Source of the DNA: Paracoccaceae bacterium
Lineage (GTDB): Bacteria; Pseudomonadota; Alphaproteobacteria; Rhodobacterales; Rhodobacteraceae
DNA: 64,000 nucleotides
Assembly: GCA_020630695.1 (NCBI GenBank)
Contig: JAHDIS010000002.1
Span: 56,606-120,605 of the forward strand
Direction: 5' to 3'
Made by a program: the position numbers and the translations under genes. This document shows positions 34,549 through 43,942 of the stretch, piece after piece; positions within the stretch are counted from its first letter, which is position 1, and every line of letters starts with the position of its first letter. The notes under the pieces are model-generated. The model did no database searches. It saw only the letters and a program-made list of their open reading frames with translations, and was not told the DNA's origin.

Positions 34549-36128
34549 CCCACTGGATTATTGCGCCCGTCGTTCTGCCTGCTTTTCTGGCACCGTTCAT
34601 CGTCCTTGCAGCGCGTTACCATATGGGCATTCAGCGCGTGTTCTCTGTCGCTGGTGTCTTGGCACTGATCGCAATCGCGGCAGGTCTTGTCTGGCAGGCG
34701 TCTGACGGGACAGTCACCCTGTATCAGCTCAGCGACTGGGCAGCCCCTTTCGGGATCGTACTGGTTGCGGACCGACTGTCGACCATGATGGTTCTGCTGA
34801 CCTCCATTCTGGCACTCATGGTGCTCTTGTATGGAATCGGATCGAAATGGGATGAACGCGGACGGCATTTTCATGCCCTGTTCCAGTTCCAGATCATGGG
34901 GATCATGGGCGCCTTTCTGACCGGCGACCTTTTCAACCTGTTTGTTTTCTTCGAAATCCTGCTGATCGCGTCCTACGGTCTGATGATTCACAGTGGTGGC
35001 AATGTCCGGCTCAAGGCTGGCGTGCAATACGTGTCTTTCAACCTGATCGGATCAACACTGTTCCTGTTCGCTCTGGGTTCGATCTATGCGGAAACCGGCA
35101 CTCTGAACATGGCGGATCTGGCGGCGAGGGCGCAAATGGTCGGCGCGGAGCAAACTGTCGGCATCCGTGTGGCTGCTGTGTTGCTGTTGTTGGTATTCGC
35201 AATCAAGGCCGCGTTGGTCCCGCTTCATGTGTGGCTGCCCTCCAGCTATGCCGAAGCGCCCCCAGTTGTTGCCGCGCTCTTTGCGATCATGACCAAAGTC
35301 GGCGCCTATGCGATCATTCGTGTCTACACAATGATCTTTCCCGAAAGCCTCGAGGCCACGGCCGGATTGCACCACACTTGGCTCATGCCCTTTGCGCTGC
35401 TTTCGCTGGCGTTGGGTATGATCGGCCTACTGGCGGCAAAGAAACTGGACAGGCTGGTCGCCTTTTCGGTCGTCGGGTCCATGGGCATGGTCATGGTTGC
35501 CATTTCGATGTTCTCTGAGGCCGGCATCTCGGCTGCGCTCTACTACATCGTGCATTCGACATTCGCCGCCGCCGCTCTTTTCCTGATTGTCGATCTGGTC
35601 GAGCAAAGCCGCGACGATCTGCAGCTGACCACACAGCCCCCTATCGCAGGCGCGCCCTTAACGGCTGGGTTGTTCTTTGCCGCGGCGATTGCCATGGCCG
35701 GTTTGCCGCCATTGTCAGGCTTCGTCGGCAAGTTGCTCATCCTGAACGCCGGTTTCAGCGAAGGGGCAATGCCGTGGATCTGGGCCATCATTCTTGGTTC
35801 AAGTTTGATCTCGGTTGTTGGATTTGCCCGCGCAGGCAGTGTTGTGTTTTGGAAATCCGAAAGCCTGCGCCCCGAGGTGGATGAAGACGACGACGACAGC
35901 CAAGAAGTATCCGAGGATGACCAGCAGGCACCAAGCGCATTGGCCTATGGCGCAGTGATGGGGCTACTGGCTCTGATCGCGCTTCACACGGTTCTGGCTG
36001 GCCCAATGACACGCTACATGCAGGCCACATCAGCACAATTGTTTGCGCCGGATGCCTATATGGAAAAGGTTCTCGACACCCCGGGCAAGCTGAGCAAACC
36101 AAAAGACAGCAGCAAGGAGGATCACTGA
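34545..36128 (+). CDS. mrpD: Monovalent cation/proton antiporter subunit D
   Basis: NuoN/M-like membrane subunit, 527 residues, about 14 helices. VFFEILLIASYGLMIHSGGN and AIKAALVPLHVWLPSSYAEA carry the conserved Glu and Lys of the proton channel. An acidic cytoplasmic or periplasmic loop near residue 445 (DEDDDDSQEVSEDDQQ) is an unusual insertion, and the tail is Lys/Ser rich. It overlaps mrpC and lies one base from mrpE. It forms the ion-translocating core together with MrpA. Confidence 0.95.
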   Translation: MTHWIIAPVVLPAFLAPFIVLAARYHMGIQRVFSVAGVLALIAIAAGLVWQASDGTVTLYQLSDWAAPFGIVLVADRLSTMMVLLTSILALMVLLYGIGSKWDERGRHFHALFQFQIMGIMGAFLTGDLFNLFVFFEILLIASYGLMIHSGGNVRLKAGVQYVSFNLIGSTLFLFALGSIYAETGTLNMADLAARAQMVGAEQTVGIRVAAVLLLLVFAIKAALVPLHVWLPSSYAEAPPVVAALFAIMTKVGAYAIIRVYTMIFPESLEATAGLHHTWLMPFALLSLALGMIGLLAAKKLDRLVAFSVVGSMGMVMVAISMFSEAGISAALYYIVHSTFAAAALFLIVDLVEQSRDDLQLTTQPPIAGAPLTAGLFFAAAIAMAGLPPLSGFVGKLLILNAGFSEGAMPWIWAIILGSSLISVVGFARAGSVVFWKSESLRPEVDEDDDDSQEVSEDDQQAPSALAYGAVMGLLALIALHTVLAGPMTRYMQATSAQLFAPDAYMEKVLDTPGKLSKPKDSSKEDH

Positions 36129-36129
36129 C

Positions 36130-36630
36130 ATGAGTACGCTTGCAGGACGCATCCTGCCGCACCCAATCCTGACCCTTTTTCTGACCGTGGTCTGGATATT
36201 GCTGCAGAACGACTTCTCCGCAGGAATGGCCGTTTTCGGGCTGATCCTCGGGATCATCATCCCCGCAGTTACAGCGGCGTGGTGGCCCGATCGGCCCCGC
36301 GGCATCAAGCTGGGTAAATTCATGCTGTATTTCTTTCTGGTCGTCTGGGACATCATCGTTGCCAACGTTCAGGTCGCATGGATCGTACTGACCCGGCCCA
36401 ATTCCAAGCTGCGCCCTTGTTGGGTTGTTGTTCCTCTCGAACTGCGGACACCAGAAGCAATCGCGATTTTGGCCGGGACAATCACCCTGACCCCCGGAAC
36501 GGTGACTGCAGATCTGTCCAGCGAAGGCCATAGCCTGTTGGTGCATGCCCTGGATGCCGAAAGCCCCGATGAAGTGCGCGATCAGATCAAAGACCGCTAT
36601 GAGCGCCGTTTGAAGGAGATCTTTGCATGA
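36130..36630 (+). CDS. mrpE: Monovalent cation/proton antiporter subunit E
   Basis: Accessory subunit E of the Mrp complex, 166 residues. Two or three helices at the N-terminus (HPILTLFLTVVWILLQNDFS; LGKFMLYFFLVVWDIIVANV) are followed by a cytoplasmic domain with the family segment LAGTITLTPGTVTADLSSEG. Needed for assembly or stability of the antiporter in other species. It overlaps mrpF by four bases. Confidence 0.94.
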   Translation: MSTLAGRILPHPILTLFLTVVWILLQNDFSAGMAVFGLILGIIIPAVTAAWWPDRPRGIKLGKFMLYFFLVVWDIIVANVQVAWIVLTRPNSKLRPCWVVVPLELRTPEAIAILAGTITLTPGTVTADLSSEGHSLLVHALDAESPDEVRDQIKDRYERRLKEIFA

Positions 36631-36914
36631 CCCCTGATCCCACGCTTGTTGATTGGACTATCCGTTTTGCCTTTGGCGCAGTGGCCGTTGCTAAAATTCT
36701 GTCGCTGGTCCGGCTGATTATCGGCCCGACGACATCGGACCGCATTCTCGCTTTGGATACACTGACCGTGAACGCCATTGGATTGATCGTATTGCTGGGC
36801 ATCGCACAAGGCACGTCGATCTATTTCGAAGCGAGCATGATCATCGCGATGCTCGGCTTTGTTTCGACCGTGGCCTACGCCCGGTTTGTTTTGAGGGGGG
36901 ACATCATCGAATGA
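36627..36914 (+). CDS. mrpF: Monovalent cation/proton antiporter subunit F
   Basis: Small membrane subunit F, 95 residues with three helices. The conserved RLIIGPTTSDRILALDTLTV after the first helix identifies it. It overlaps both neighbours by four bases (ATGA), the tightest coupling in the operon. MrpF and MrpG help form the cation-binding interface of the complex in known structures. Confidence 0.94.
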   Translation: MTPDPTLVDWTIRFAFGAVAVAKILSLVRLIIGPTTSDRILALDTLTVNAIGLIVLLGIAQGTSIYFEASMIIAMLGFVSTVAYARFVLRGDIIE

Positions 36915-37267
36915 CCGCGACATCAATCGGAGAGTTTGCCATCATCGCCTGCCTCCTTTTCGGAGCGCTGTTTTCCGTTGTCGGTGCAATCGGGCTGGTC
37001 AAATTCGACAACCCCATGACACGGCTGCACGCCCCAACCAAGGTTGGCACGCTGGGCGTCGGATCCTTGTTGCTGGCCGCAGTTTTGCACGCTTGGGTCT
37101 ATGGCGACGGGTCAATGCATCAGTTGCTGATCGTTGTGTTCCTGTTTGTCACAGCACCCATTTCCGCCAACTTTATCGCCAAGGTTTCGATACATCACAA
37201 AACCTGCGAAACACCGCCCCCGCCTGCAAAAGACAAAACCTGGGCGACCTTGGACACACCAGAATAA
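36911..37267 (+). CDS. mrpG: Monovalent cation/proton antiporter subunit G
   Basis: Small membrane subunit G, 118 residues, three helices. GLVKFDNPMTRLHAPTKVGT is the family hallmark (R-x-HA-x-TK). The last 25 residues are a Pro/Lys-rich cytoplasmic tail. It is the final gene of the mrpA-G operon and is followed within ten bases by a strong terminator. Confidence 0.94.
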   Translation: MTATSIGEFAIIACLLFGALFSVVGAIGLVKFDNPMTRLHAPTKVGTLGVGSLLLAAVLHAWVYGDGSMHQLLIVVFLFVTAPISANFIAKVSIHHKTCETPPPPAKDKTWATLDTPE

Positions 37268-37272
37268 ACGGC

Positions 37273-37301
37273 AAAAGGCTTGCACCAGTGCAAGCTTTTT
37301 T
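37273..37301. terminator. Bidirectional terminator between mrpG and mtlK
   Basis: AAAAGGCTTGCAC and GTGCAAGCTTTTTT form a 13-bp stem (one G-T pair) around a CA loop, with an A run on one side and a T run on the other. It can stop both the plus-strand mrp operon and the minus-strand smo operon, whose last stop codon is 23 bases away. Confidence 0.92.
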
Positions 37302-37323
37302 CTTTGCTTTCACTGCGGCTGCG

Positions 37324-38787
37324 TCAGCTTAGGTATTCGCTCAGCGTCGCCCGGCATCCTTGGTCGTGAAGCTTGGTCAACCAACCGCCAAAGGCTGCAA
37401 CAAAGGCTTCTTCCTGAACCAGCGCGCCATAAATCTCGGATTGCTCCAGCCAGACAACTGGATTGGTCTTGGCCTTGAGTGCTGCCGCTTGCAGTGCATC
37501 CCAGTTGGGATCATTTGGTTCGATCTCGCTGCCATCTTCGCGCAGGCCAGTGCACATGCGGGCCCACAGTGCTTCGACCAGTGCAAGCGCCTGAACCGAT
37601 GAACCAGATGCGATTGCGTCACGCAGCACCGGAAGAATGAAACCGGTGTGGCGTGAAGATCCGTCAAAGGCCACGCGCCGGACGGAATCGTGAATGCGCG
37701 GATTGGCAAAACGCTCTTCGATCAGCGTCAAATAGTCAGACGGATCCATTTCAGGCACCGCACTCACGTAAGGTAGAATTCCGTCTTGCTGAATCTTGCG
37801 GAAAAACGCGGGCAGTTGTTCGTCCTGCATGCAGTCCGCGATCGTGTCCAGCGAAAGGATCTCTCCGGCATTCGCAAGGACCTGATGCCCACCATTGAGA
37901 ACCCGGATTTTCATGGTCTCATAGCTATGAACGTCACCGGTTATCGTCGCACCCACAGCTTCCCATGCTGGGCGTCCGTTGCAAAACACGTCCTCCAGAA
38001 CCCACTGACGAAAGCTCTCGTGGCTAACTGGCGCGGCATCTTCAATCCCCATGTCCTGCGCCAGTTCGATCAATTCATCACTGGTGGCCGGGACGATGCA
38101 ATCCACCATGGAATTGGGGAAAGCGCCGGTGCTGTCAATCCATTCGGCCAGTTCCGGATCTGTCATCGAAGCCAGACCAACCACGCAGGATCGCAAAATT
38201 TCGCCATTGCCCTGCAGGTTGTCACAGCTCAGCGCTGTAAACGGCGGAAGGCCGTTGGCTCGGCGCAACCGAAGGGCCGCGACGATTGCACCAAAGACGG
38301 TTCTGGGCTGCTCGGGGTTTTGGGCGTCATGGCGAATGTCTTCGTGATCAGCGTCAAAATCGCCCGTGGCTGCATCGAGGAAATAACCGCCTTCGGTCAC
38401 GGTAAGAGCAACGATCCGAATAGACGCATCCGCCATTTGAGCGATCAAAGGACCGTTGCCCTCTTCAATCGGAAGATAGTCAATCATGGAGCCAATCACT
38501 TCGGCACGGGTTCCCTTGGGATCGAGTTCGATCAGCGTCGTCAGGCAATCCTGCTCCAGAAGCTTGTCGCGCATCTTGGCATCATAAGGCCGGACGCCGG
38601 CGCCAATGATAGCCCAATCCAACGCCTGCCCCTTTTGCATCAAACGATGCAGATACCAGGCTTGGTGGGCCCGGTGAAAATTGCCCAATCCGATGTGCAC
38701 AATCCCAGGACGCAAACGAGAGCGATCATAGCGCGGACACTCGATAGCATCCGGCAACCGGCTCAGGGCAGAGTCACTCAGTTTCAT
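37324..38787 (-). CDS. mtlK: Mannitol 2-dehydrogenase (polyol dehydrogenase)
   Basis: NAD-dependent long-chain polyol dehydrogenase that oxidises D-mannitol (and related polyols) to D-fructose, about 487 residues. The nucleotide-binding start PGIVHIGLGNFHRAHQAWYL and the catalytic KxxxxNxxH set in KIRVLNGGH are both present, with DCIVPATSDE and SFRQWVLEDVF between. It is the last gene of the smo operon, as in R. sphaeroides. Start codons at 38787 and 38793 share one AAGGA site; 38787 has better spacing. Longer frames overlap smoS and lack homology to the family. Confidence 0.92.
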   Translation of the reverse strand: MKLSDSALSRLPDAIECPRYDRSRLRPGIVHIGLGNFHRAHQAWYLHRLMQKGQALDWAIIGAGVRPYDAKMRDKLLEQDCLTTLIELDPKGTRAEVIGSMIDYLPIEEGNGPLIAQMADASIRIVALTVTEGGYFLDAATGDFDADHEDIRHDAQNPEQPRTVFGAIVAALRLRRANGLPPFTALSCDNLQGNGEILRSCVVGLASMTDPELAEWIDSTGAFPNSMVDCIVPATSDELIELAQDMGIEDAAPVSHESFRQWVLEDVFCNGRPAWEAVGATITGDVHSYETMKIRVLNGGHQVLANAGEILSLDTIADCMQDEQLPAFFRKIQQDGILPYVSAVPEMDPSDYLTLIEERFANPRIHDSVRRVAFDGSSRHTGFILPVLRDAIASGSSVQALALVEALWARMCTGLREDGSEIEPNDPNWDALQAAALKAKTNPVVWLEQSEIYGALVQEEAFVAAFGGWLTKLHDQGCRATLSEYLS

Positions 38788-38816
38788 GGGCATAAGTCCT
38801 TGGGAAAAGTCGTCCA

Positions 38817-39590
38817 TCAGCTCATCCATTGTCCGCCATCGACGTTGTACGTCTGGGCGACCACATATTCCGCATCATCGCTTGCCAGAAACACGGCCAT
38901 GCCAGTCAGATCTTCGGCCACTCCCATGCGCCCGAAAGGCACGCCCGCCGCGACCTCCGACTTTTTCTGACCCGGTGCTTTTCCTTCGTGCTTCGCAAAG
39001 AAAGCGTCGACGCCATCCCAGTGTTCGCCATCAACAACGCCTGGCGAAATCGCATTTACGTTGATCCGATGCTGAATCAGATTCAGACCTGCCGATTGCG
39101 TGAGGCTGATCACAGCGGCTTTGGTGGCGCAGTAGACAGCGACCAAAGGCTCACCTCGGCGGCCTGCCTGCGACGCCATATTGATGATCTTTCCACCGCC
39201 ACCACGTTCGATCATGTGTTTGGCGACAGCCTGCATCATGAACAGAGTTCCCGACACATTGATATCGAACACGCGCGCGTAGTCGTCGCGGCTAATCTCT
39301 GCGATCGGGGCTGCAGTGAAGATCGCCGCATTGTTGATCAGAACGTCGATCTGGCCAAATTGCGCGATCGTCGCAGCCACGGCGCCATCGATGCTGGACT
39401 GATCCGTGACATCCAATTCGACGGCAATTGCGTTTTCACCAAGCTCTGCCGCAGCAGTCTTGGCGCGTGCAATGTCGATATCCGCAATCGCGACACGCGC
39501 ACCTTCGGACACATAAGCCTTGGCGAATGCCAGACCGATGCCGCGCGCGGCACCGGTTATCAACGCAATTTTGCCGTCCAGTCTCTTCAT
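38817..39590 (-). CDS. smoS: Sorbitol (L-iditol 2-) dehydrogenase, SDR type
   Basis: A 257-residue short-chain dehydrogenase that oxidises D-glucitol to D-fructose and galactitol to tagatose. GAARGIG (NAD site), NNAA, the catalytic Ser in [12 protein letters not shown] and YCATK (Tyr/Lys) are all present. Segments such as [25 protein letters not shown] and [10 protein letters not shown] match my memory of R. sphaeroides SmoS closely. It overlaps smoK by four bases. Confidence 0.94.
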   Translation of the reverse strand: MKRLDGKIALITGAARGIGLAFAKAYVSEGARVAIADIDIARAKTAAAELGENAIAVELDVTDQSSIDGAVAATIAQFGQIDVLINNAAIFTAAPIAEISRDDYARVFDINVSGTLFMMQAVAKHMIERGGGGKIINMASQAGRRGEPLVAVYCATKAAVISLTQSAGLNLIQHRINVNAISPGVVDGEHWDGVDAFFAKHEGKAPGQKKSEVAAGVPFGRMGVAEDLTGMAVFLASDDAEYVVAQTYNVDGGQWMS

Positions 39591-40591
39591 TCGATCCGCA
39601 TTCCTTCTGCATCGAAGCGGTGGATCTGGTTTTCGTCTGGTGTCAGGAAAATCTTGTCGCCATGGCGGGCTGCAAAATCACCATTCACCCGAACCGTCAT
39701 CATGTCCATCAACCCGGTTTCATGGATGTGAAGGAATGTATCTGAGCCCAGATGCTCGGCGACACCAACGGTGCCTTCCCACAGGCCTTCCGTCTTGGAA
39801 ACGGTCATATGCTCGGGCCGGATGCCGATTGTGTGGGCGTTCCGCTTCGTCGCTTCTTCGCCTTCGAACAGGTTCATCTTTGGCGAGCCGATGAAACCAG
39901 CCACAAACTTGTTGCGCGGCGCATGGTAGAGATCCAGCGGAGAACCAACCTGTTCGATTACACCGGCCTGCAAGACAACGATTTTGTCCGCCATTGTCAT
40001 GGCCTCGACCTGATCGTGTGTCACATAAATCATGGTCGTCTTCAGTTTTTCATGCAGCTCCATGATCTCAAGACGCATGCCGACACGCAAAGCAGCATCA
40101 AGGTTCGACAGTGGTTCGTCAAAAAGGAACGCAGCAGGTTCGCGCACGATCGCACGGCCAATTGCAACACGCTGGCGCTGACCACCTGACAACTGGCCCG
40201 GTTTGCGATCCAGATAGTCGGTCAGGTTCAACGATGTGGCCGCTGCCTCGATCTTGGCTTTCTGGGTCTCTTCATCAATGCCAGCCATGCGCATAGGAAA
40301 TGCGATGTTCTTGCGGACCGTCATATGCGGGTAAAGCGCATAGGACTGGAACACCATGGCAAGACCACGTTTCGAAGGCGGCACCTCGGTCACGACGTTG
40401 CCGTCGATTTCGACATCACCTGCGGTCAGATCTTCCAACCCGGCGATCATCCGGAGCAAAGTCGATTTCCCGCAGCCCGATGGGCCCACAAAAACCACGA
40501 ACTCACCATCGTCGATCTCAAGGTTCAGTGGCGGAATGACGTTGGTTTCGCCAAAGCTCTTTTTTACGTCTTTTAGTACGATGCGTCCCAT
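39587..40591 (-). CDS. smoK: Sorbitol/mannitol ABC transporter ATP-binding protein
   Basis: MalK/UgpC-type ATPase of 334 residues. Walker [10 protein letters not shown] (36-44), Q-loop [13 protein letters not shown], signature LSGGQRQRV and Walker [12 protein letters not shown] are intact. A C-terminal MOP-like regulatory domain (from about 230) ends in [16 protein letters not shown]. It energises the SmoFG permease; in the CUT1 family the ATPase is a homodimer. Located between permease and dehydrogenase genes as in the known smo operon. Confidence 0.94.
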   Translation of the reverse strand: MGRIVLKDVKKSFGETNVIPPLNLEIDDGEFVVFVGPSGCGKSTLLRMIAGLEDLTAGDVEIDGNVVTEVPPSKRGLAMVFQSYALYPHMTVRKNIAFPMRMAGIDEETQKAKIEAAATSLNLTDYLDRKPGQLSGGQRQRVAIGRAIVREPAAFLFDEPLSNLDAALRVGMRLEIMELHEKLKTTMIYVTHDQVEAMTMADKIVVLQAGVIEQVGSPLDLYHAPRNKFVAGFIGSPKMNLFEGEEATKRNAHTIGIRPEHMTVSKTEGLWEGTVGVAEHLGSDTFLHIHETGLMDMMTVRVNGDFAARHGDKIFLTPDENQIHRFDAEGMRIE

Positions 40592-40600
40592 GATCGTTCC

Positions 40601-41434
40601 TTATTTCACAGCGCCAAAGGTCAGGCCTTGGACCAATTGTTTTTGACAGAACCAGCCCAGCACAACGATGGGGCCAACAGCGGCGGTAGACACCGCAGAG
40701 AGGCGTCCAAAGAACAGCCCTTCCGGAGCACGGTTGCCTTCGATGAGTTTGGACAATGTCGCGGCGTCGGTTGTCGTCAGTCGAACAGTCCAGTACGCCT
40801 CGTTCCAACAAAAGATGAAGCAGAGCAAAGCGGTCGATGCGATGCCGCCCCAAGCCAGCGGGATCAAGATCTCGCGCACTTCACCCCAGGTGTTCAGACC
40901 GTCCATCTTGCCAGCCTCGATGATGTCCTTGGGGATGTCCTTGAAGTAGGTAAAGAGCATCCAGATCACGATTGGCAGGTTGATCAGGCTCAACACCATG
41001 ATGATCAGGAAATGCGTGTCATACAGCCCAGCCGCCTTGGTCATGAAAATCATCGGGTACAGAACCGCTGCCGCAGGAAGCATCTTGGTGGACAGCATCC
41101 ACATCAGGATGTCCTTTGTCGCCCGCGTCGGGTTAAAGGCCATGGCGTAGGCGCAGGGCACGGCGACAACCAACGTGAAGATCGTAGCCGATACAGCCGT
41201 GATCACCGAATTCCGGGCAAACCGCCAGTAGTCATAGTTTTCGGTCATGTTGGCGTAGTTCTCGAGCGTCGGCGTGAACGAGAACAAGAATTCAGGCTTC
41301 ACCGCATCCGCGTCCGTCTTGAAGCTGGTCAGGACCATATAGAAGATCGGGAAGAAGAAGATCAGCGCCACCACCCAAGCCAGAACCGGCCAGGCAATTT
41401 TCGAGAACTTCGTATGTTGTGCAACGATAGCCAT
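40601..41434 (-). CDS. smoG: Sorbitol/mannitol ABC transporter permease, second subunit
   Basis: A 277-residue CUT1 inner-membrane permease (MalG-like), six helices. The EAA loop is EAGKMDGLNTWGEVREILIP, which docks on the ATPase. The N-terminal cytoplasmic part (HTKFSKIAWP) precedes the first helix. It lies ten bases from smoF upstream and nine from smoK downstream, in a single transcript. Confidence 0.94.
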   Translation of the reverse strand: MAIVAQHTKFSKIAWPVLAWVVALIFFFPIFYMVLTSFKTDADAVKPEFLFSFTPTLENYANMTENYDYWRFARNSVITAVSATIFTLVVAVPCAYAMAFNPTRATKDILMWMLSTKMLPAAAVLYPMIFMTKAAGLYDTHFLIIMVLSLINLPIVIWMLFTYFKDIPKDIIEAGKMDGLNTWGEVREILIPLAWGGIASTALLCFIFCWNEAYWTVRLTTTDAATLSKLIEGNRAPEGLFFGRLSAVSTAAVGPIVVLGWFCQKQLVQGLTFGAVK

Positions 41435-41444
41435 GGTGGCCCCC

Positions 41445-42383
41445 TTATTCCATCAATGTCTTGCCGATCATCCGAAGCAGGAAGATGGCGACAATGTTGG
41501 CGAGAATGACTGCGAAGATGCCCGTGGCAGATGCAGCACCGATGTTGTTATTGACCAGCTCGCCGATGTAGTACGGCAGGTTTTTGTTGCCGTTACCCCG
41601 GCTGACGATCTCAATCTCGGCGTAGAGCGAGAGGTGGAAAATCGCTTGGATCATCACCACGATCGCAATTGGACGACCCAGGTGCGGCAGTGTCAGAAAT
41701 CGAAACTGCGACCACGCACCAGCACCATCCAGAAGCGCGGCTTCTTTTTGCTGTTGGTCTTCGGATTGCAGCGAAGTCATGAAAATCAGAACCGCAAAGG
41801 GCGTCCATTGCCATGTGACCATCATGATCACCGCATAGGCCGAGGTTTGCGTGGCACGGAACGAAATTGGTTCGAACTCGGGCCAGAGCGAGAAGAAGCC
41901 TCCGACGACGGGCGCTTCGCGCATCCCGGCGATCATGTCATTGATCCCGTTCACCGCGATTCCCTGCAGGCCAAGAACCGGATCGAGCAACATGTTGATC
42001 CAAAGGACGGCGTTAACCGCGGGCATCACAAAGAAGGGTGAAATCAGCAGGACCCTGACAATACCCCGTCCCGGGAATGTGCGGTTCACCAGAATTGCAA
42101 TGGCAATACCAAGTGTGACTGTCAGGAACAGAATGCTGCAAACAATGAGCAGCGAGTTCTGAATGGCCAGCCAAAAAGAATCCTGGCCCCAGACGTACTG
42201 GTAATTGCCCAGACCACGCCAGTTGTCGATCGACGGGGATGTCCATTCGGGGCGGCGCAGGTTGTTAAGAACATAACGAATAAAGGAGAAGAACAGCGTC
42301 ATGCTCAGTGGAACAAGCATCCAAAACAAGAGCAGAAGGACAGCTGGTGTCTGTAGCAGACGTGGTACGGTTCGATTGGCCAT
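41445..42383 (-). CDS. smoF: Sorbitol/mannitol ABC transporter permease, first subunit
   Basis: A 312-residue CUT1 permease (MalF/UgpA-like) with six helices. The EAA-type loop reads EAALLDGAGAWSQFRFLTLP. It begins MANRTVPRLLQTPAVLLLLF and is separated from smoE by 164 bases containing a hairpin. Forms the membrane channel with SmoG. Confidence 0.94.
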   Translation of the reverse strand: MANRTVPRLLQTPAVLLLLFWMLVPLSMTLFFSFIRYVLNNLRRPEWTSPSIDNWRGLGNYQYVWGQDSFWLAIQNSLLIVCSILFLTVTLGIAIAILVNRTFPGRGIVRVLLISPFFVMPAVNAVLWINMLLDPVLGLQGIAVNGINDMIAGMREAPVVGGFFSLWPEFEPISFRATQTSAYAVIMMVTWQWTPFAVLIFMTSLQSEDQQQKEAALLDGAGAWSQFRFLTLPHLGRPIAIVVMIQAIFHLSLYAEIEIVSRGNGNKNLPYYIGELVNNNIGAASATGIFAVILANIVAIFLLRMIGKTLME

Positions 42384-42503
42384 GACGATTGTCTCTCAGC
42401 AAAGTGAAAGGGCGCGACGCGAAGCGATGTCAGATTGTGCGGTCGTCCCGAAAAGGCTGCGCTACGATACGTCAGACCGGGCGAACGACGAAAGCCCTGG
42501 GGT

Positions 42504-42534
42504 GGAAAGACCCGGAATAAGTCCGGATCTTTCC
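42504..42534 (-). terminator. Hairpin between smoE and smoF
   Basis: GGAAAGACCCGG and CCGGATCTTTCC form a 12-bp stem with one mismatch and a 7-base loop, 14 bases past the smoE stop. No T run follows, so it is more likely a 3' mRNA stabiliser or partial terminator that raises binding-protein output. Confidence 0.65.
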
Positions 42535-42547
42535 GAAGTTTCGAGGC

Positions 42548-43840
42548 TTAGTAGTAGCCTGCTTCCTTCATGATGGAGTCTGCAGCAGCCTGCGCGGCGG
42601 CAAGTGCATCTTCGACAGACTTCGCACCGGAAAGTGCAGCGGCCATTTCCTGACCAAAGGCCGAACCGATTTCCGGGAACTCAGGGATAGCAACGAACTG
42701 CACGCCAACGTATGGCTTCAGATCAGTTGCTTCAGGAGCCGCGGAGTCGATTGCTGCAAGCTCGGCTTCAGCGAACTTGGCAACTGCCTGGAATTCAGGG
42801 ATCTGGTAGGTCGAGGCACGCTGACCGGTTGGAACAGAGCCCCAGCCGAAGTCAGGGTGGTTACCGACAGCCTGAACGTAGTCTTTGGAAGTCGCCCACT
42901 CGATGAATGCTTTGGCTTCTTCTGCATTTGCCGTACCGGCAGGAACCGCCATGGCCCATGCCCACAGCCAGTTCGCACCAACAGGGTTACCAGCGTTTGG
43001 CGACTGTGCGTATGCAACGTTCGGGTTCTCCAGGAAGGATGCCGCGATTGTCGCGTCAATCCAGAGACCGCACTTGTCCTGGTTGTACAGAGCAAGGATT
43101 TCGTTGAACGAGTTGCCTTCGGATCCCGGAGGGCCGTAGCTGTTCAGCAGGTCAACGTAGAAGTTTACAGCTGCGTTCCACTCTGGGCTGTCGAGCTGCG
43201 GCTTCATGTCGGCGTCAAACCAAGCTGCGCCAAACGAGTTCGCAACAGTTGTGATGAACGCGCCGTTGTCGCCCCAACCTGGCTTGCCGCGCAAGCAGGC
43301 GCCGTAGACACCATTGTCAGGGTCGTGCATCGCAGCAGCTGCTGCTTTGACGTTGTCCCAGCTGTCGTTGTCCGCGATGGTTACACCGGCTGCGTCAGCC
43401 AGATCCTTGCGGTACATCACCATCGAAGATTCACCGTAGAACGGTGCCGCATAAAGCGTACCGTCGTGGCTCAGACCTGCGCGCATGGCGGGCAGAATGT
43501 CTTCGACATCGTAGTCGTCGCCGAATTCCAGAGGCTCAATCCAGCCAGCTGCACCCCAGATAGGCGCTTCCTGCATACCGATGTTGATGATGTCATACTG
43601 ACCACCACCGGTCGCGGTGTCGGAAGTGACCTGCTCACGCAGAACGCCTTCTTCCAGCGAAACCCAGTTCAGAGCGACACCAGTTTCCTCGGTGTAGGCT
43701 TCTGCAACCTTCTGCATGTTGATCATGTGGCCGTTGTTCACGATCGCGATTGTCAGTTCTTTCGCGTGACCGTCGGCATATGCGCCAGTGGCCAGCAGAG
43801 ACAACGCTGTTGCCGCACGAAGTGCGTTTCTCAGTTTCAT
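42548..43840 (-). CDS. smoE: Sorbitol/mannitol ABC transporter binding protein
   Basis: A 430-residue periplasmic binding protein of the extracellular family 1 (MalE-like). The signal peptide MKLRNALRAATALSLLATGA precedes a mature protein starting near DGHAKELTIAIVNNGHMINM. Family segments ALNWVSLEEGVLREQVTSD and YAAPFYGESSMVMYRKDLAD line the binding cleft. First gene of the smo operon, with GGGAGGAA before the ATG at 43840 and a palindromic operator 75-88 bases upstream. It captures polyols for SmoFGK. Confidence 0.94.
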   Translation of the reverse strand: MKLRNALRAATALSLLATGAYADGHAKELTIAIVNNGHMINMQKVAEAYTEETGVALNWVSLEEGVLREQVTSDTATGGGQYDIINIGMQEAPIWGAAGWIEPLEFGDDYDVEDILPAMRAGLSHDGTLYAAPFYGESSMVMYRKDLADAAGVTIADNDSWDNVKAAAAAMHDPDNGVYGACLRGKPGWGDNGAFITTVANSFGAAWFDADMKPQLDSPEWNAAVNFYVDLLNSYGPPGSEGNSFNEILALYNQDKCGLWIDATIAASFLENPNVAYAQSPNAGNPVGANWLWAWAMAVPAGTANAEEAKAFIEWATSKDYVQAVGNHPDFGWGSVPTGQRASTYQIPEFQAVAKFAEAELAAIDSAAPEATDLKPYVGVQFVAIPEFPEIGSAFGQEMAAALSGAKSVEDALAAAQAAADSIMKEAGYY

Positions 43841-43914
43841 CCTATTCCTCCCTAGATGGATGACGATGTGATGCAAGGAAGCTATCGGGCGTTACCCAAA
43901 GCGTCAATATAAAT

Positions 43915-43928
43915 TTTACGCGCGTAAA
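43915..43928. promoter_or_regulatory. LacI-type operator of the smo operon
   Basis: Perfect 14-base palindrome TTTACGCGCGTAAA, 75-88 bases before the smoE start and 15 bases past the stop of the LacI regulator gene. A possible minus-strand -10 element TATATT (43906-43911) lies beside it, so a bound repressor would block the promoter. A variant occurs before the regulator gene (45036-45049). Confidence 0.82.
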
Positions 43929-43942
43929 TTTTTTTTAACTTT

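Noticed and set aside
42857..43855. A 332-codon plus-strand frame
   Set aside because: Antisense to smoE; Cys-, Val- and Arg-rich translation without domain character.
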